Shown: positions 38,703 to 60,375 of the stretch, piece after piece
How the letters are laid out: every line of letters begins with the position of its first letter
How positions within the stretch are numbered: position 1 is the stretch's first letter
From: Cristatella mucedo
Lineage: Eukaryota; Bryozoa; Phylactolaemata; Cristatellidae
DNA: 64,000 bases
Assembly: GCA_009760855.2 (NCBI GenBank)
Contig: WPIO01000048.1
Coordinates: 2,143,001 to 2,207,000, forward strand
Direction: 5' to 3'
Notes under the pieces: generated by a model
What the model saw: only the letters and a program-made list of their open reading frames with translations
The model's database searches: none
What the model was told of the DNA's origin: nothing
Made by a program: the position numbers and the translations under genes

Positions 38703-39269
38703 TGTAGCGCCCTGCTGGCTTTGGCTGAATTTTAGCGCGAACAAGAGCTGTTCGGCGGCGGGCTAGAGCCCCTTTGTCCTGGAGCAGTGAGCCAGAGAGG
38801 AGCGTCAGTGCGGTTAAAGAGGAAGCGCTTAGGAGCAGGCCAGGAAGCTCTGAGACGAGCGGCGGCGATTCGGCCTTTAGAATTGGTACGATACTCGCGG
38901 AAGCTGCTGATAGATGTTGGCTGGCCTGTCAACTCCCGCCTTCCCTCTTTCCAAGAAAGAATCGTCTGGAACCCATTCGCCATTCAAGCTGGACAGAGGG
39001 GACATTCCAGTGGCCTAGTGCCGGTATTAATTCCTCACCGTAATGGGCCATGGGGTCGGGTCCAATACCACTAAGCTCTTGCCCCATTGTCTCAGCCAAG
39101 TATTTAAGAGTCGAGCGACGCTCGCTCTGGGTATTTTGCCTCGTGTCTTTTGTCTTTGGTACGGCTCTGCGCCTCGACGCCGTCGGGCACTCGTTTCTCT
39201 GAAAGCGAGGGAGGAGGGCGGGCTGTCCGCCGACGATGGACGGAACAGGACGAGACAGCTCTAAGAGGA

Positions 39270-39289
39270 TTCGGTGGAACTCCACCGAA
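39270..39289 (+). repeat. Perfect inverted repeat in the LTR
   Basis: ttcggtgg / ccaccgaa arms with a 4-base loop. Confidence 0.85.
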
Positions 39290-39456
39290 AACGGTCGTAT
39301 CGCGCCCGGGCTGGCATTTTGTGTTCTTTCGTGTTTTGTGTGTTCGCGCTAGCACGTGGTCTCGGCATGGGGATTTGCCGGTGCGAGCTAGGCGTAGTTG
39401 GCGTCTGTGGAGCCCTAGTTCTCCGGGTAGGGTTTGGGCTCCGGTTCGCGCTTCAG

Positions 39457-39878
39457 TGCGGAGAAGTATTTCCTCCACAGGAGTGCTTGAGTTGGCGCGT
39501 GTGGAATATTCCTGTCGCACTGTTGGAAACCGGGTTCTAGTTCCCGGTCAGGGTTTAGACTCTGGTTCGGGCTCCGTCTATTCGGGTCGTTTCCCATTAT
39601 ACACGTAAGCAGCCCCAGTGTGAAGAAGTATTTCCTCCGCAGGAGTGCTTGTGTTGGCGTGTGTGGAGTATTCCGGTCGCACTGGTGGAAACCGAGTTCT
39701 AGTTCACCGGTCAGGGTTTAGACTCCGGTATGCGCTTCAGTGCGGAGGAGTATTCCCTCCGCAAGAGTGTTTAAGTTGGCGTGTTTGGGGTATTCCCTCG
39801 GCACAGGCAGGAACGGATTCCTAGTTCACCGGTTTAGGGTCCGGGTCGCGCTTAGTGTGGAGGAGTATTCCCTCCGCA
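39457..39878 (+). repeat. Tandem units with recurring hairpin in the LTR
   Basis: A hairpin of the form TGCGGAGG-AGTATTC-CCTCCGCA occurs at 39457, 39619, 39741 (perfect) and 39856, spaced 162, 122 and 115 bases. The sequence between (gagtgttt..ttggcgtg, ctagttcaccggt) is repeated too. These are imperfect tandem duplications within the LTR. Confidence 0.8.
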
Positions 39879-40181
39879 AGAGTGTTGGTGTAGCTGAGAA
39901 CGTGCGAGGAGTGTGGAGATAAAGCTGAACTAGACAGCGACTTTGTGCGCTTGCGAATAAAGTTCAGTAAAATCCCCAATCTGTGTGTCTTGCTTCCAAT
40001 TCACGCCGCGGACTCACGACCCCATTTAGTAACGGTAGGCAGGTCAGCGCCAGAAACGCTCGTTTCGTGGCGGCCAGCTTATTGCGGGTAGGCGCGCACC
40101 GAACGGCATTAGGCGATAGGCTACGCCGCTAGGTAAGCGGCAGGTCAAGCTTACCCCGCCGAGCCTTCGGCGTTACAGACG

Positions 40182-40345
40182 GGTAGGCAGAGCTGATTGT
40201 GTTTGGCGAGAGTTTCAACCAGCGGGGGTGTATAGATAGTGAAAAGATTAGGACCTATGACCAAATCATGACGTAGCCCATAATTTAAGCGCTTTCTAGA
40301 CGGCCGATAAACCGCCATGAACATCTGCATTTCAGCGGCGGGCCT
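40182..40345 (-). mobile_element. Old L2 fragment, right of the solo LTR
   Basis: Minus strand, equivalent to FYAD, LADVIAKHN, GPVLFTIYT and back towards the VNG position. Continuation of 38345-38702. Confidence 0.7.
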
Positions 40346-40377
40346 CCTTCTCCTCATTCTCCTTATTATTCTCTATA

Positions 40378-41100
40378 CTCTTCGTCTGGGCTGATGTCAT
40401 CACCAAACACCATCTTGGCTTTCGTTTTTGTGGTCTACTTTTGCAGGGCGCGGCGCTGGGGCTCCGTCTCCGGCTAGCCGGCTTAGCAGGTCAGCCTCTG
40501 CACAGGCGGAAAGCAGGCGAAATTGATTGGGCAGACCAACGCTTGACGCCTAATCTGTTTTGCAGACATTGGTGGGCGGCTGGCGACTGAAGCCGAAGCG
40601 ATTTAGCAGGGCGCGACATTCGGCGGCATCCGGTGGCTTGGCGGAGCAGGCCGTGGAGCACTGAGCGCCGATGTGAACCGCTGGGGCTTCGCTTGGGAGT
40701 CAGTACCCTGACGTATCTGCCGCCTCGCGTTTTCCCATTAATTTCTACCCCCATTAAACCAAGCTAAACATATCCTTCGACTCTTCAAAGGCCTCATTCC
40801 ACATCCGACCCACTTAATATCCTTGCTGCCTTTCATCGAGGACATTCGCGTTTGGATGGTGATCAACACCCTGAAGCTTAGCGATGTAAACATCAACCTA
40901 ATAGTTATGGTCCAACCAAGTGTCACTCGAAAGTTGAAAGACCTCACCCTCAAGGTGGGTTCAGCCAGCATCACTCCAGTCACTTCGGCAAGTAATTTAG
41001 GCGTACAATCCCAAAACGACTTGTAATAAGATGAGCGCTGTCAAGTCCGCCTACTTTCCAGTCGAAAGTAGCGTATATTTCGATAGCGTCTTGGCCGATA
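40378..41100 (+). mobile_element. Degraded L2 with a GC-rich insertion
   Basis: Starts with ADVITKHHLGFRF-like sequence and, after about 330 GC-rich unassigned bases (40435-40770), resumes at FIEDIRVWMVINTLKLSD, VTRKLKDLTLKVGSASITP and SASNLGV. Confidence 0.7.
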
Positions 41101-41964
41101 GCCGTTAGAGCGTGGCTACTTTAGTGGGTCCATCCTTAGCGGACCTTTCAGAAGAAATCGCATGATAGTCAATGTGATCCTTCCAATGGATTCGCTCTGA
41201 CGCAGTAATAGACTACACTGAAACTGTGCCCCGGGCGGGCGCACACAGTTCTGCTGACGTGTTTATTGGTATAGCTCGTATACAATTTCTGAGATGTTGT
41301 GGCAGCACGCCACACGCAAGCCACTTCGATGAATGGCTTATTTACAGCGAGTTCTTTAAAGCTAGCCGCTCCTGCGCATAGCACGATTTGGATTTACTAC
41401 ACAGCGAGGCGAGCACAGTTTCGACCCAATTTATTACAGTTGTACCCTCGAGTCAATTCGATTCCAACTGGGCTGCACGTAGGAAGTCTTTCAATTTTTT
41501 CACCTTTGCAACAAGAAACACGGCGGTGCGGTCTCGTCCTAGGGACGGATTTCCCTCTTTCAGACTGACTTTCGGTAATTCCAGACTTGTTTCCGGTCAA
41601 CGCAGGATCCGCCTGTGAGCGTGAAGTGTCGCTCGCCCAAGAGGAGTGGCCAGCAAAGGCAGTTGAGTCGGGCTGACCTCTGAGGCTTGGCGAGCCTCGC
41701 GAAGGCTCAGAGTCTGGCGCCTTCGGTGCTTCGTGCTCCCTCTGCGAGGATTGTAGGGCTTTGCCGCATGACGTACTGTGCAGCGCTCACCGTACGGCCG
41801 CACGCCAACCATTCGCTCATCGTCATTCGGCGCTTCCGGGGCCCAGCCCCCTAAAAAAATCACGAGGCGTCAGCTCAGCGCTTGTTGGCGACATGGCTTA
41901 CAAAGCATCGCTGCAGAGAGCCCCTTACATAACTGACTATAGAGGGCTTTACTCTTCTAACAGG
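41101..41964. other. Unassigned intergenic DNA
   Basis: No recognised coding or repeat content. The open frames here show no family similarity. Confidence 0.4.
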
Positions 41965-42640
41965 TGAAGGATGCTGTTGTGCGACCATCACTGTGTGCTC
42001 GGAACTTAGGTGTCGTCTTCGACAACTGCCTACATTTTGAAAGCTTTGTTAAGAAGACTGCTTCCACAGCTGGTCACCACCTCCGATCCGTATCTAAGAT
42101 TAGGAACTAGCTTTCCGCGATGGATTGCAACAAATTTAACTCGCTCCTTAGTCCTGTATTAGCGAAATTATTGTAATTCCCTTTTGACTACGCTGCCGAA
42201 AAAAGCCACTAGGCCACTGCAGCTAGCAATGAATATGGCTGCAAGGCTAGTTTTCAAATCGCAGAAGTTTGACCAGTGTCTCTAAAAGAGATAGGAGGGC
42301 TGCTGGTTAATTAACGGATACAGAGCAAAGTTCTTACGCTGACACTGCAGGTCTTAGACTATGGAACTCGCTTCCACAATTCTTACGCAATGACAACTAC
42401 TCTCCTGCTGCCGACTATGGCACATCATTTGCAGCCGCACTGAGCTGCTACTTCCATGTTACTTACTACCTCAACTGCTCTCCTTACTCTGCTAGGCGTC
42501 CCACTTTCTCTTTGTTGCGTGAGATGGAGTCTGTTGGCTACCGAAAGCCGCTTAGGCCGCGAGTTCGCTATACGAAACTCTCCTTCGTAACACCCACATA
42601 GTCGTTGTGGCTGTGTGGAGTTACAGACGGATATACACTA
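41965..42640 (+). mobile_element. LINE family B fragment
   Basis: Encodes ARNLGVVFDNCLHFESFVKK and then, after a gap, the 3' part shared with 2917-3393 (LRLWNSLPQFLRND-type words, ccacatagtcgttgtggctg). Stops throughout. Confidence 0.75.
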
Positions 42641-43012
42641 TAATCTCTTTACGACGACGCCAATCTTCTCGATAGGCGTTTGGTCCTTCGATTGCTCAGA
42701 CACTCTCTGTAGCAGCGCAAATTCGATACTTAGGGAATGCTCTCGACGTACCTGCTCCACCCTCAAGGCACACCGCAGCCGGAACCAAGGAGAACCGAGG
42801 GGTTTTTCTTAAATAAATAAATAGATTTCACTGATGACCTATTAGGCAATCAACCTTTAAACGGTATATTTGAGTGCCGTTTAAAAAAAGACTCCGAGAC
42901 TCGGATGCGCATCGTCTAGATTCAAAGGTTCAAAGGCCGCTCCGCGTCTGCAGTCAGTCGGCAAAGACTGGCAGGACTCTGCTTTTTCGATCGCGCCAGA
43001 CGCGCCGCTGAC

Positions 43013-43045
43013 CTGCACATATCTCGGTCAGCGAGATATGTGCAG
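43013..43045. repeat. Perfect 14-bp inverted repeat, 5-base loop
   Basis: Arms ctgcacatatctcg and cgagatatgtgcag around gtcag. It could extrude or form an RNA hairpin. It is not attached to any gene. Confidence 0.9.
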
Positions 43046-43662
43046 ACAGACTTGAATATGCACCAGTGACCACGAGTCATTCGCTATGCGAGCTGTCGCA
43101 TGCAGACTGAATGCAGACTGCGTAAAAGGAAGGTTTTCCGGCTCATCCGCTGTCAGGATCTCGCAAATAGATTCGTGCCCTCATAACGTGACTTGCTCCT
43201 GCCATTGTATATAACACGATCTGCTCCTACTGTTGCATAAAGTGACCCGCTCTCTTGCAGAACACGACTGGGTCCCACTACTTCCTAGCGCGGGTCCGGC
43301 GGGTCATGGCTCCCGGTCAGCGCCTCGTAATGCTGTACATCATCTTCTTACCGTATACGCATTGTTTTCTTTCAATGACATTTACTTTAAATTAGGCACG
43401 TAAAGCATTAATTAAACTTCTTTTCTATTATGCGAGTCAAATGCACATTAATTTCACTGAAAAGGCGAGGCAAAAACACGATACCCAGGGTCCTCAAAAG
43501 TAGAAGCACTTGAGTTAAAATCGGGCCGACGTCGTATGAAGAAAAAGAACGAGGCAAAGTAGCGGAAAAACTCGCTCGCACTGCCCGGTGCTACTTGGTG
43601 CACAACACAGCTAACAAACGCCACGCGACGCAGTAAAAAAACTTGAGTACAATATCAGCTGG

Positions 43663-43699
<37 letters not shown>
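43663..43699. repeat. (TA)n microsatellite
   Basis: About 18 TA units. Confidence 0.92.
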
Positions 43700-43702
<3 letters not shown>

Positions 43703-44227
43703 TATCAGCTTTTTGCTTAGAAAGACATAGTTTTCTTCGTTCATTAAGATAGGGTTGGGAATTTTCGGTTGTCCGCTTAGTCCGTTTAAGCGGTTTCGCC
43801 CTACTTACTTTCTTGTGCGAATTTTAATGGCTATGTGAAACGCTTTACTAGATCAAGTGTCTTCAATAATCAAGGGATACGTTTGTTTTTTAAATACGCA
43901 TTGTAAAGACAAATGATATCTACCGTTGAAAGTAGCGTATGCTTACAAGTGTCGTCCATTTAACGCACAGTGCATTACGCTAAAACGATTCCATGCTGCT
44001 CATTACTTGAAACTAATATTCTTAAAATTTACAAAGGGAGGAGAAAGACCCCTGCAGTGTACCACGCAGGTTGCTGCCATAACTTTAAGTGCAGCATTTC
44101 AGAACAAATACGAGGTACATTACGTTTACTGGGGCAGCTAACAAATGCGCCGAAATACAAGAAATTGCGGATCCCCCAAAGTTGTATTGCCAAGCTATTC
44201 TAGAATACAATAGAAATATGTCTTATG

Positions 44228-44600
44228 ATCCCTTCCACAAGCCTTCCAGCACATTACATTTTTTTCAACTCTTATGCTGTATTTATTGGTGACATCCGCA
44301 CATAGATGGCCACATATTTTCTCAAATTGAACGATGATAGAACCAACTCACAAGTCAGGGGAAAAGCTCGTGAGACTCAGAAATGGAAAAGCTTAACGTT
44401 CAAAATCGGCTCTACCAGCATATCGCCTGTAGCATCTGCCCGAACTCTAGTCGTCCTGTTCCAAAGTACCTAAACTACTACATCATCTTCATAGAAAAGT
44501 CTACTCATGTACAGCTTCGTTGCATTACAAATTCAGGCCTGCTTAGACAGTGATACTATATCTAAAACGGTCCACGTGCATTGGTGGCCCGATCCCACCT
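44228..44600 (+). mobile_element. Degraded L2 fragment
   Basis: Words equal to [33 protein letters not shown] and the QSDLSL region. Directly followed by the gypsy remnant. Confidence 0.7.
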
Positions 44601-44639
44601 CGATCAATCAAGTCAGACTTTCTATTGGCTTAGCATGCG

Positions 44640-45560
44640 TAGCGATGTAGATGATTGATGCAAATCCTGCCGCTTTGGCAAGTTGTGCCAAAAAGGGGCC
44701 CAGGGTGAAACCTTGGTCACCTTGGTCACGTGCGGTTTTATCAGGCGGGCGCTCCATTGGGTTAATATAGCTGGCCCCTTTGACTGCCAACCACCATGGC
44801 AACAAGTCCGCATGTGTCTTGATGTATTACTTTGTGAAGTGGCATGAAGCTTACGCGATTCCTGACCGGGAGGTCACTACCGCAGCCAGTGTTGCATGCG
44901 ATTTCTTTTATCGTTTTAGCATGTCTGATGAGTTGAATTCCGACCAGGGCAGCAATTTTCTATCAGCTATATTTTCCGAGTGCTGCAAAGCTGTTGGGTA
45001 TCTATAAAAGACGGACTACGCCCTCACAGGTATAGTGGAGCGCTATAATCGTTCGCTGGCACAAGGTTTAGCATAATATTGCACTAGAAAGCAGACAGGA
45101 CGATCGGACTCGGTTTTTGCCGCCTTTTCCGATGGCATATCTTTTAGCACAACGTTATTATACATGCTTTACTCCTGCCAGATTGGTGCTGGGTATGGAA
45201 CGGAGGTTACCGGTAGATCTGCTGACAGGAATGCCACCATTTTCGTCTTTGAGCCTGTTACTGTACCAGAGTACGTCCAAGACGTGGGCGAACGCTTTTT
45301 CAAAAGAGGAGACTCTCAAAAGAGCAAGCGCTCGCGTTCATTTCGCTACGGAAATGTCCCTTCGTGGTTTTTGCACGATGTTAAGAAAAGAAGTAATGGA
45401 AACAAACAAGGCATCTGGACTGGAACAGCTCGTCGCTTATCGATTCTCGGATCGATTGTCGGGTCAAGGGTCAAGTTGGACACGTGCTCACAAAAGCCGA
45501 AAGTTGAGCCTGCCGATCTTGAAGAGCTGCATTATTTGTTTCACACAGCAGTTCATTAAA
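44640..45560 (+). pseudogene. Ty3/gypsy integrase region, decayed
   Basis: In several frames: a zinc-finger-like remnant (CKSC..GKLC), the start of the core (HWVNIAGPF, where the usual Asp is Asn), then KWHEAYAIPD, DELNSDQGSNFLSAIFSE (second catalytic Asp), GIVERYNRSLAQGL (catalytic Glu), TPARLVLGMERRLPVDLL and a tail resembling the post-integrase region. Stops and at least two frameshifts mean it cannot act. No LTRs were found beside it. The solo LTR at 38703 may or may not belong to the same family. Confidence 0.82.
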
Positions 45561-46849
45561 TGATTAGAATTAGAATTCCGATTACTGAGCCTTCGGATAT
45601 TTCTTTGATTGGTAGTTTTGCTTACTGTTTGTTGTTGAGCATCATTTTCGAGGCGCCATAAAAGTCAACGTATCTGATTGAACTGGTAAGCTTGATTTCG
45701 GATTTACCTGTGATAGGTATGAAGGCGGAATTATTACTTATTGCAGTAACCTTTGAGGTGTTGCATTCTTGCCTGAATATGTGCTTAGCTAAGACGGAAG
45801 TCGACAGTCTTTTATCAATCGGAGATTTCATTGTCTATAGCAGCGATGTTGAATCGTGGATCTGGCGACCTTTCTTGCCAGCGGCTGGATTTTAGCTCTG
45901 AAAAAGTGATTTTAGTTTAACCATCAATCAAAATGGTTTGTCGATATTTTCAATGGGCTTTATGTGAGCCCATTCGATTTAGACGCGGGTTTCTTACTTT
46001 TTTAGTCTTAAAATGGTATGTTTGAGATTAAGCCCGGGTCAAAGGGCTCGCGTATCTTTATTTTTATTAGGATTACGAAATCATTGCTTTTACCGTGCTT
46101 GGATGCTTTAATTATTGATTGGAGTCCGGTTTTGAGTGACTCTTATGTATTTTTTGAAATTGTGATCGCGGGATATTTCTTTTAACTCACGCGTGATTAA
46201 GTCTTGATTGCAACAGCTTCGAGTCGATACAGGTTTTTTATGTTACATAGTTCTTTGTTTATCATTAATTACTAATCATTATTAACTATTAATCATTAAT
46301 TATTATCATCATTTGTTTATTATTATTTATTTTATGTTTATTATATTCGCGCTTGGGAAATTTCGTTATTGTCAAAACTAGTAATGTGTTTTCCATGGGC
46401 CAAAAAACCAGCAACAACAAAGCATGCTGCTCCACTCCGTGTTGAGCATGGAATTCGCACATCTTTGACATGATTCTTGCTGTCCCTTCGTAATATTGAA
46501 ACTGCGGTCATGCGCGAGATAGAAGAATTTGTTTTGGTCGTTTATTGCCTATATTGTCTTGCCAGAGAAATCATGCTAATTATTGAACCTCTAGCGTCAG
46601 TTCGGTGGCGGTGCTTTAGAGTCATCTCTCTCTCTCTCATCTTTAACGGACGACATTCGTCTAGAAACGAACTCTTCGTTGGTTTACAACAGGTTTACAT
46701 TTAGTCGAGCGTGCGATCGTAGTGAAACAGCACAAGTCCATGGCCAAGGTGAGTTTTATTTATAAGTACGATGCACATGGCCCAGACGAACTGTTAAACT
46801 TGGTAACTAAAATGGTCGATGTCAATTGACCTTTTTAAGTATGTTATGC
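45561..46849. other. AT-rich intergenic DNA
   Basis: No gene seen. A strongly AT-rich patch (attaatcatta-type words) lies at 46255-46345. Confidence 0.4.
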
Positions 46850-46973
46850 TTGCTTTTATTGAGTATGCTACCACTAACCATTCGATTATGCTTCCTTTGA
46901 AGCAAATTTAAAGTGCCTAGAAAGTGATTTGAGTTACCTGAGGGCACTACAAACAATTTGTTATTGTTATTAT
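46850..46973 (+). mobile_element. L2 3'-end fragment
   Basis: 3' UTR words (ccactaaccattcg), then gcaaatttaaagtgcctaga, hairpin and TTA-rich end. Confidence 0.78.
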
Positions 46974-47189
46974 TCTCTTAAAACATTTCCAGGCTAATAG
47001 AGCTAAATTCGGTCAGCATGGGTTTCATTGACATACAACTAGCGCTCTCGTGTTTGAGAGGTAATATCCGACAGCTTACCTGAAGATTTGAGATTAACTT
47101 AGCATTGTCTGGACCTTGCTCTGCTGGAGATTTTGTCTGAAGAATTGCAGCGGCGAGTAGGGTGATCACTACTTTATGACATGGCCTCA

Positions 47190-47352
47190 TGGGCTTCACC
47201 AAACGGGAAAGTGGTCACGCTTTCATTACCCGGGTTGTGGGCTTGGACCCTGTAGCAGGGAATTCTTTAATGACAAATATAAGCAGGGTAAAAACTGCAG
47301 AGACTCATCTGCAATTATAAGGCAGTTGAATCAGCTTATATTTATTTTGCCG
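47190..47352 (+). mobile_element. SINE type A, diverged
   Basis: Head aagtggtcacgctttcatta, B-box gggcttggaccct, body ggaattctttaatg, end ggcagttgaatcagct. Confidence 0.6.
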
Positions 47353-47404
47353 AAAATTCTTCGGGTCAATTGTAAAACGTTAGCAGGCATAATCTAGGTC
47401 GTGC

Positions 47405-47510
47405 ATTTCTACTGCAGCTGGCAATTGTTTATTGCCTGCTTCTCATAGGCGTGCAAAAGCCACTCTGGCTCTTTGCCGTTGTATAAATGAAGCTATTGAA
47501 TCGGATTAAA
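47405..47510 (+). mobile_element. SINE type A, 3' half
   Basis: ggcaattgtttattgcctgc, ctctggctctttgccgttg and gctattgaatcgg correspond to the body and end of type A. Confidence 0.5.
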
Positions 47511-48356
47511 TTATTTTTTTACGATTGAATGGCTGCTAACTACGGCAACGTAATCCAATCGCGTGGTGAAGTGCAATTCAGGGCATCGGCCTAATTTAAA
47601 GCGATCCCTTCCATGTTTCTAAGCGATCCAATCCACATTTCAAAGCAATCCAATCCGGACTTTGAGTTAGGAATTTCTGGCTTCTGCCATTGAACACAAG
47701 GGTGAAGCTTATTCTAGGCGAAAACTACCACCAAGCAGCAGCTCTTGAGCTTTCTCGATCGCCTTTTAGATCAATTCCACACTAATACGCCTAGTTTGAT
47801 CGAATCATGCAGCCACATTTTGGTGTTTAGTATTTGCCAATCTTGCTCACGCCTTTATCCGTACTTACTAGACAGAGCAAGGAACTTGAGCATCGCTTGA
47901 GAAACAATGTATTTGCGTAATGCGACAGAAAGGCATCGGCAGAAATGCAGGGCGATGCCAACCCTTTCAATTATATCTAGGTACGGTAACAATGAACCGA
48001 GGTAGGTGAGCTGCACAGCAGCATTACCACAAAAGAATAGTGTGCTGTCATCGCTCCGACGTTTAAGAGTCTGCTTCTTGCAGAAACTTCTTTCCTACTT
48101 GTGCTCACTCCTCAGCTGGCAAAGGTTGAATGAACCTCGAAGTCGTCCGGAACGGTCAAAACGTTGCTGACCCAATGCAAACAACTCGTTAGCCCACACT
48201 GATAAAAATAGCACACACGCTGGACCTCTACCAGATTCATGTGCTGTTCGCCACTTGAAGCTTTGCCGCTCGCGAGGTCCACTTGTTTCTTTAGGTCTTG
48301 CACTCTTATCGGTCTCTTGCTCTCTCTGGGTAGTCCTGAGGTTGGCAGCTGGGCTC
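47511..48356. other. Downstream flank of the HSF-like gene
   Basis: Probably holds its 3' UTR (minus strand). No clear polyadenylation signal was identified in it. Confidence 0.35.
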
Positions 48357-58383
<10,027 letters not shown>

Positions 58384-58950
58384 TTCACGCGACGCGCGGG
58401 CACGTACTTGCGACTGGAGTACGTCAAGACTAACGTCCGGCTAAATGAACCGCCCACACGGGGCTTTGGCGTCCCGTCAACAAACTCGTTCGAAAACCGA
58501 ACCTTCGGCACGCCGCGTCTGCTAGCACTGCGTCTCCGCACACGCGGAGGCTGGATGCCAGTAAGATACAGAATGCGGCTCAAACCTGACTTAATTAGTA
58601 AAATAAAATTTCACTAATAGCGTCCCGCGGTGTCTGTCGGATGGATACCGGCGATCGAGTGGAAATTTTCCAGAACTACGGACTACAACTCAATGGCCGA
58701 ATCACGTGCTCCGACGTTGCGTCACGCGGTTGTAGCTCTACGCTGGCGCCGCCGCGGCCATTGCCTTTTCGCTGCAGCCGCAGACGCTATCCCAATTAGT
58801 TCGTCGAATCTTGCGATGCGGCCTTACGCTCCACCCAGCCGCTTGTTTAATAGGGACCCACTGCTTGGCGCGTGCCAGCCAGTTAGTCTCTCGCCCTCCC
58901 AATATCGCTCTAGTTCGTGGCCGGAAAAGCTTCGCCTTCCCGACATCAGC
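58384..58950 (-). promoter_or_regulatory. CpG-rich upstream region of the HSF-like gene with HSE-like half-site pairs
   Basis: This stretch upstream of the start codon is rich in CG dinucleotides, as expected of an animal CpG-type promoter. It holds GAAccTTC at 58499-58506 and TTCcaGAA at 58668-58675, which are inverted pairs of the nGAAn unit bound by HSFs. No TATA box is evident. The transcription start is not known, and a non-coding first exon could lie further upstream. Confidence 0.35.
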
Positions 58951-60239
58951 AAAAAGCAGATGCCAACTCTCCGAAACGGTCGATTTCCTGCTGCGACTCC
59001 TACGCCTCGTTTTTCCACCACCCACTGCATGGCATATGGCTCGATGTCTTCAGGCAGACCGTGGAAGTCCGCGACTCGTGGCGGACCGTCGAACGGCCGG
59101 CTACGGCCGCCTACACCAGGCCATGACGGTGCGAGGCACGTTTCTTTTTGAATTTCGCACGCTCCGCCGAGCCGAAGCCTTCTAGCCCACCAATCCCTAC
59201 CTTTGATTGAACAGTGCGAGTCGTTAAGTCCTCCTTAGATCCTATCGCTGTTTGACTCGCTGCTGGCATCGTCCCTCGAAATTGACCACCACCCCTCCTT
59301 AAAGCCAGACTGCAAGTTGCCCGCGTTTTGCCTGCTACCGTCAGCTTTGCGCCGGACTCCTCTGACACCATTTTTTTAGTAGCTGGCGGATTTTGATGGT
59401 AAGCTGAGCTCTAGTAACGACGGATCGCTCACCCCCCCCCCCCGCTGCCGCCCCGTCTAAACGCTGCCACTTGCCTGTGCTACTCAGGCGACTGCTCGAT
59501 GCTGTAGCGGCTTCGTCAAAACACGCCGCATCGCAGCCCTCGGTCTACTGCATCGCTAAGGAGCACTTAGATGATATGGAAACAGTCGCGCGGAGAGTTG
59601 AACACGGTCTGACGATGCTCCGCCCAGCGCCACCGCAAATTTTTTCGTAAACTGACGTCTTTCATTTGAAACTCGGGATCTTTACAGCCGAACTTAAGCA
59701 TAAAAAGTATGAGCTGCACTGTCTCCATTAAAGTAATTTCGCTTCGTGTGGAATTGCTAACAGCGTGTCCAATGTGTTGACATGTGAGTGGCGTGAGCCG
59801 GCTAGGCATTGACAAGCGTTCCATCCGTTGTGGGCGATCACACGACTGACAGAGAGAAAGAGAGACAGGCAGAGAGACTGAGACAAAGAGAGACAGAGAG
59901 AGAGAGATAGAGAGAGACGGACAGATAGACAGACAGACAGACAGACAGAGAGGCAGAGAGACAGAGACAGACAGAGACAGAGACAAAAAGAGAGAGAGAC
60001 AGAGAGATAGAGAGAGCAAGTACAGCATACGACGCCAGGCAATCTGGCAACAGTGAATGCAATGCTGACGGTTTCGGGATCCAAAGTGAATTAAGCTTGC
60101 GCGAAGCATCTTTTTGCCTCTGCGTCGCTTCGTCGCCTATAGGTTCGCCCACTCGGTGCCAGTCAAATCGACGCACGGCGACAAAGAAGTCGTCAGTTCT
60201 CCCCCATCGAATACGCTTGCCGCTTAGCGATTCGTCCTC
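58951..60239. other. GC-rich flank with GA-rich microsatellite
   Basis: No gene supported. Contains a C run near 59430 and the GA repeat at 59845-60020. Confidence 0.4.
59845..60020. repeat. (GA)n/(GACA)n microsatellite
   Basis: About 175 bases of purine-rich imperfect repeat. The long Ser/Leu/Cys frames on the minus strand are repeat translation. Confidence 0.92.
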
Positions 60240-60375
60240 ACCTAACGATAAGGTTTTTGTACTCCACGACCCAGGCTGTGGGCTTGGGGTACCCCAGCAG
60301 ATAGTTCTTCGTCGCCCGATGCAAGCTGGCGCTGAAATCTGCCAATCGGGTTTCCTCCAGCTAAATAAATGAGGT
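60240..60375 (+). mobile_element. SINE type A-like, diverged
   Basis: Head taacgataaggtttttgtac, B-box region gggcttggggtacccc, end atgaggtcgctgaagtgg. Confidence 0.45.

Larger units (their letters stand above)
38703..40177 (+). mobile_element. Solo LTR (1475 bp) with 4-bp target-site duplication
   Basis: Begins TGTAGCGCC and ends GGCGTTACA, imperfect inverted termini of the TG...CA type. Flanked by GACG at 38699-38702 and 40178-40181. It interrupts an older L2 whose reading continues on both sides. In plus orientation it has a TATTTAAG box at 39099-39106 and AATAAA at 39956-39961, as expected for U3 and R. It contains four tandem-like units with a GGAGG...CCTCC hairpin. I see no gag/pol, so it is a solo LTR, most likely of a Ty3/gypsy-type element. 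Confidence 0.75.
42641..44227. other. Intergenic DNA with hairpin and TA repeat
   Basis: No gene seen. Contains the 14-bp inverted repeat at 43013-43045 and (TA)n at 43663-43699. Confidence 0.4.

Noticed and set aside
38703-40177. GC-rich frames at 38774-39608 as a gene or CpG island
   Set aside because: The block has LTR ends, a target-site duplication and splits an L2, so the frames are part of the LTR.
43013-43045. Rho-independent terminator
   Set aside because: Eukaryotic intergenic context and no T run after the hairpin.
59567-60176. Long minus-strand open frames rich in Ser, Leu and Cys
   Set aside because: They are translations of the (GA)n/(GACA)n microsatellite in several frames and have no splice or domain support.
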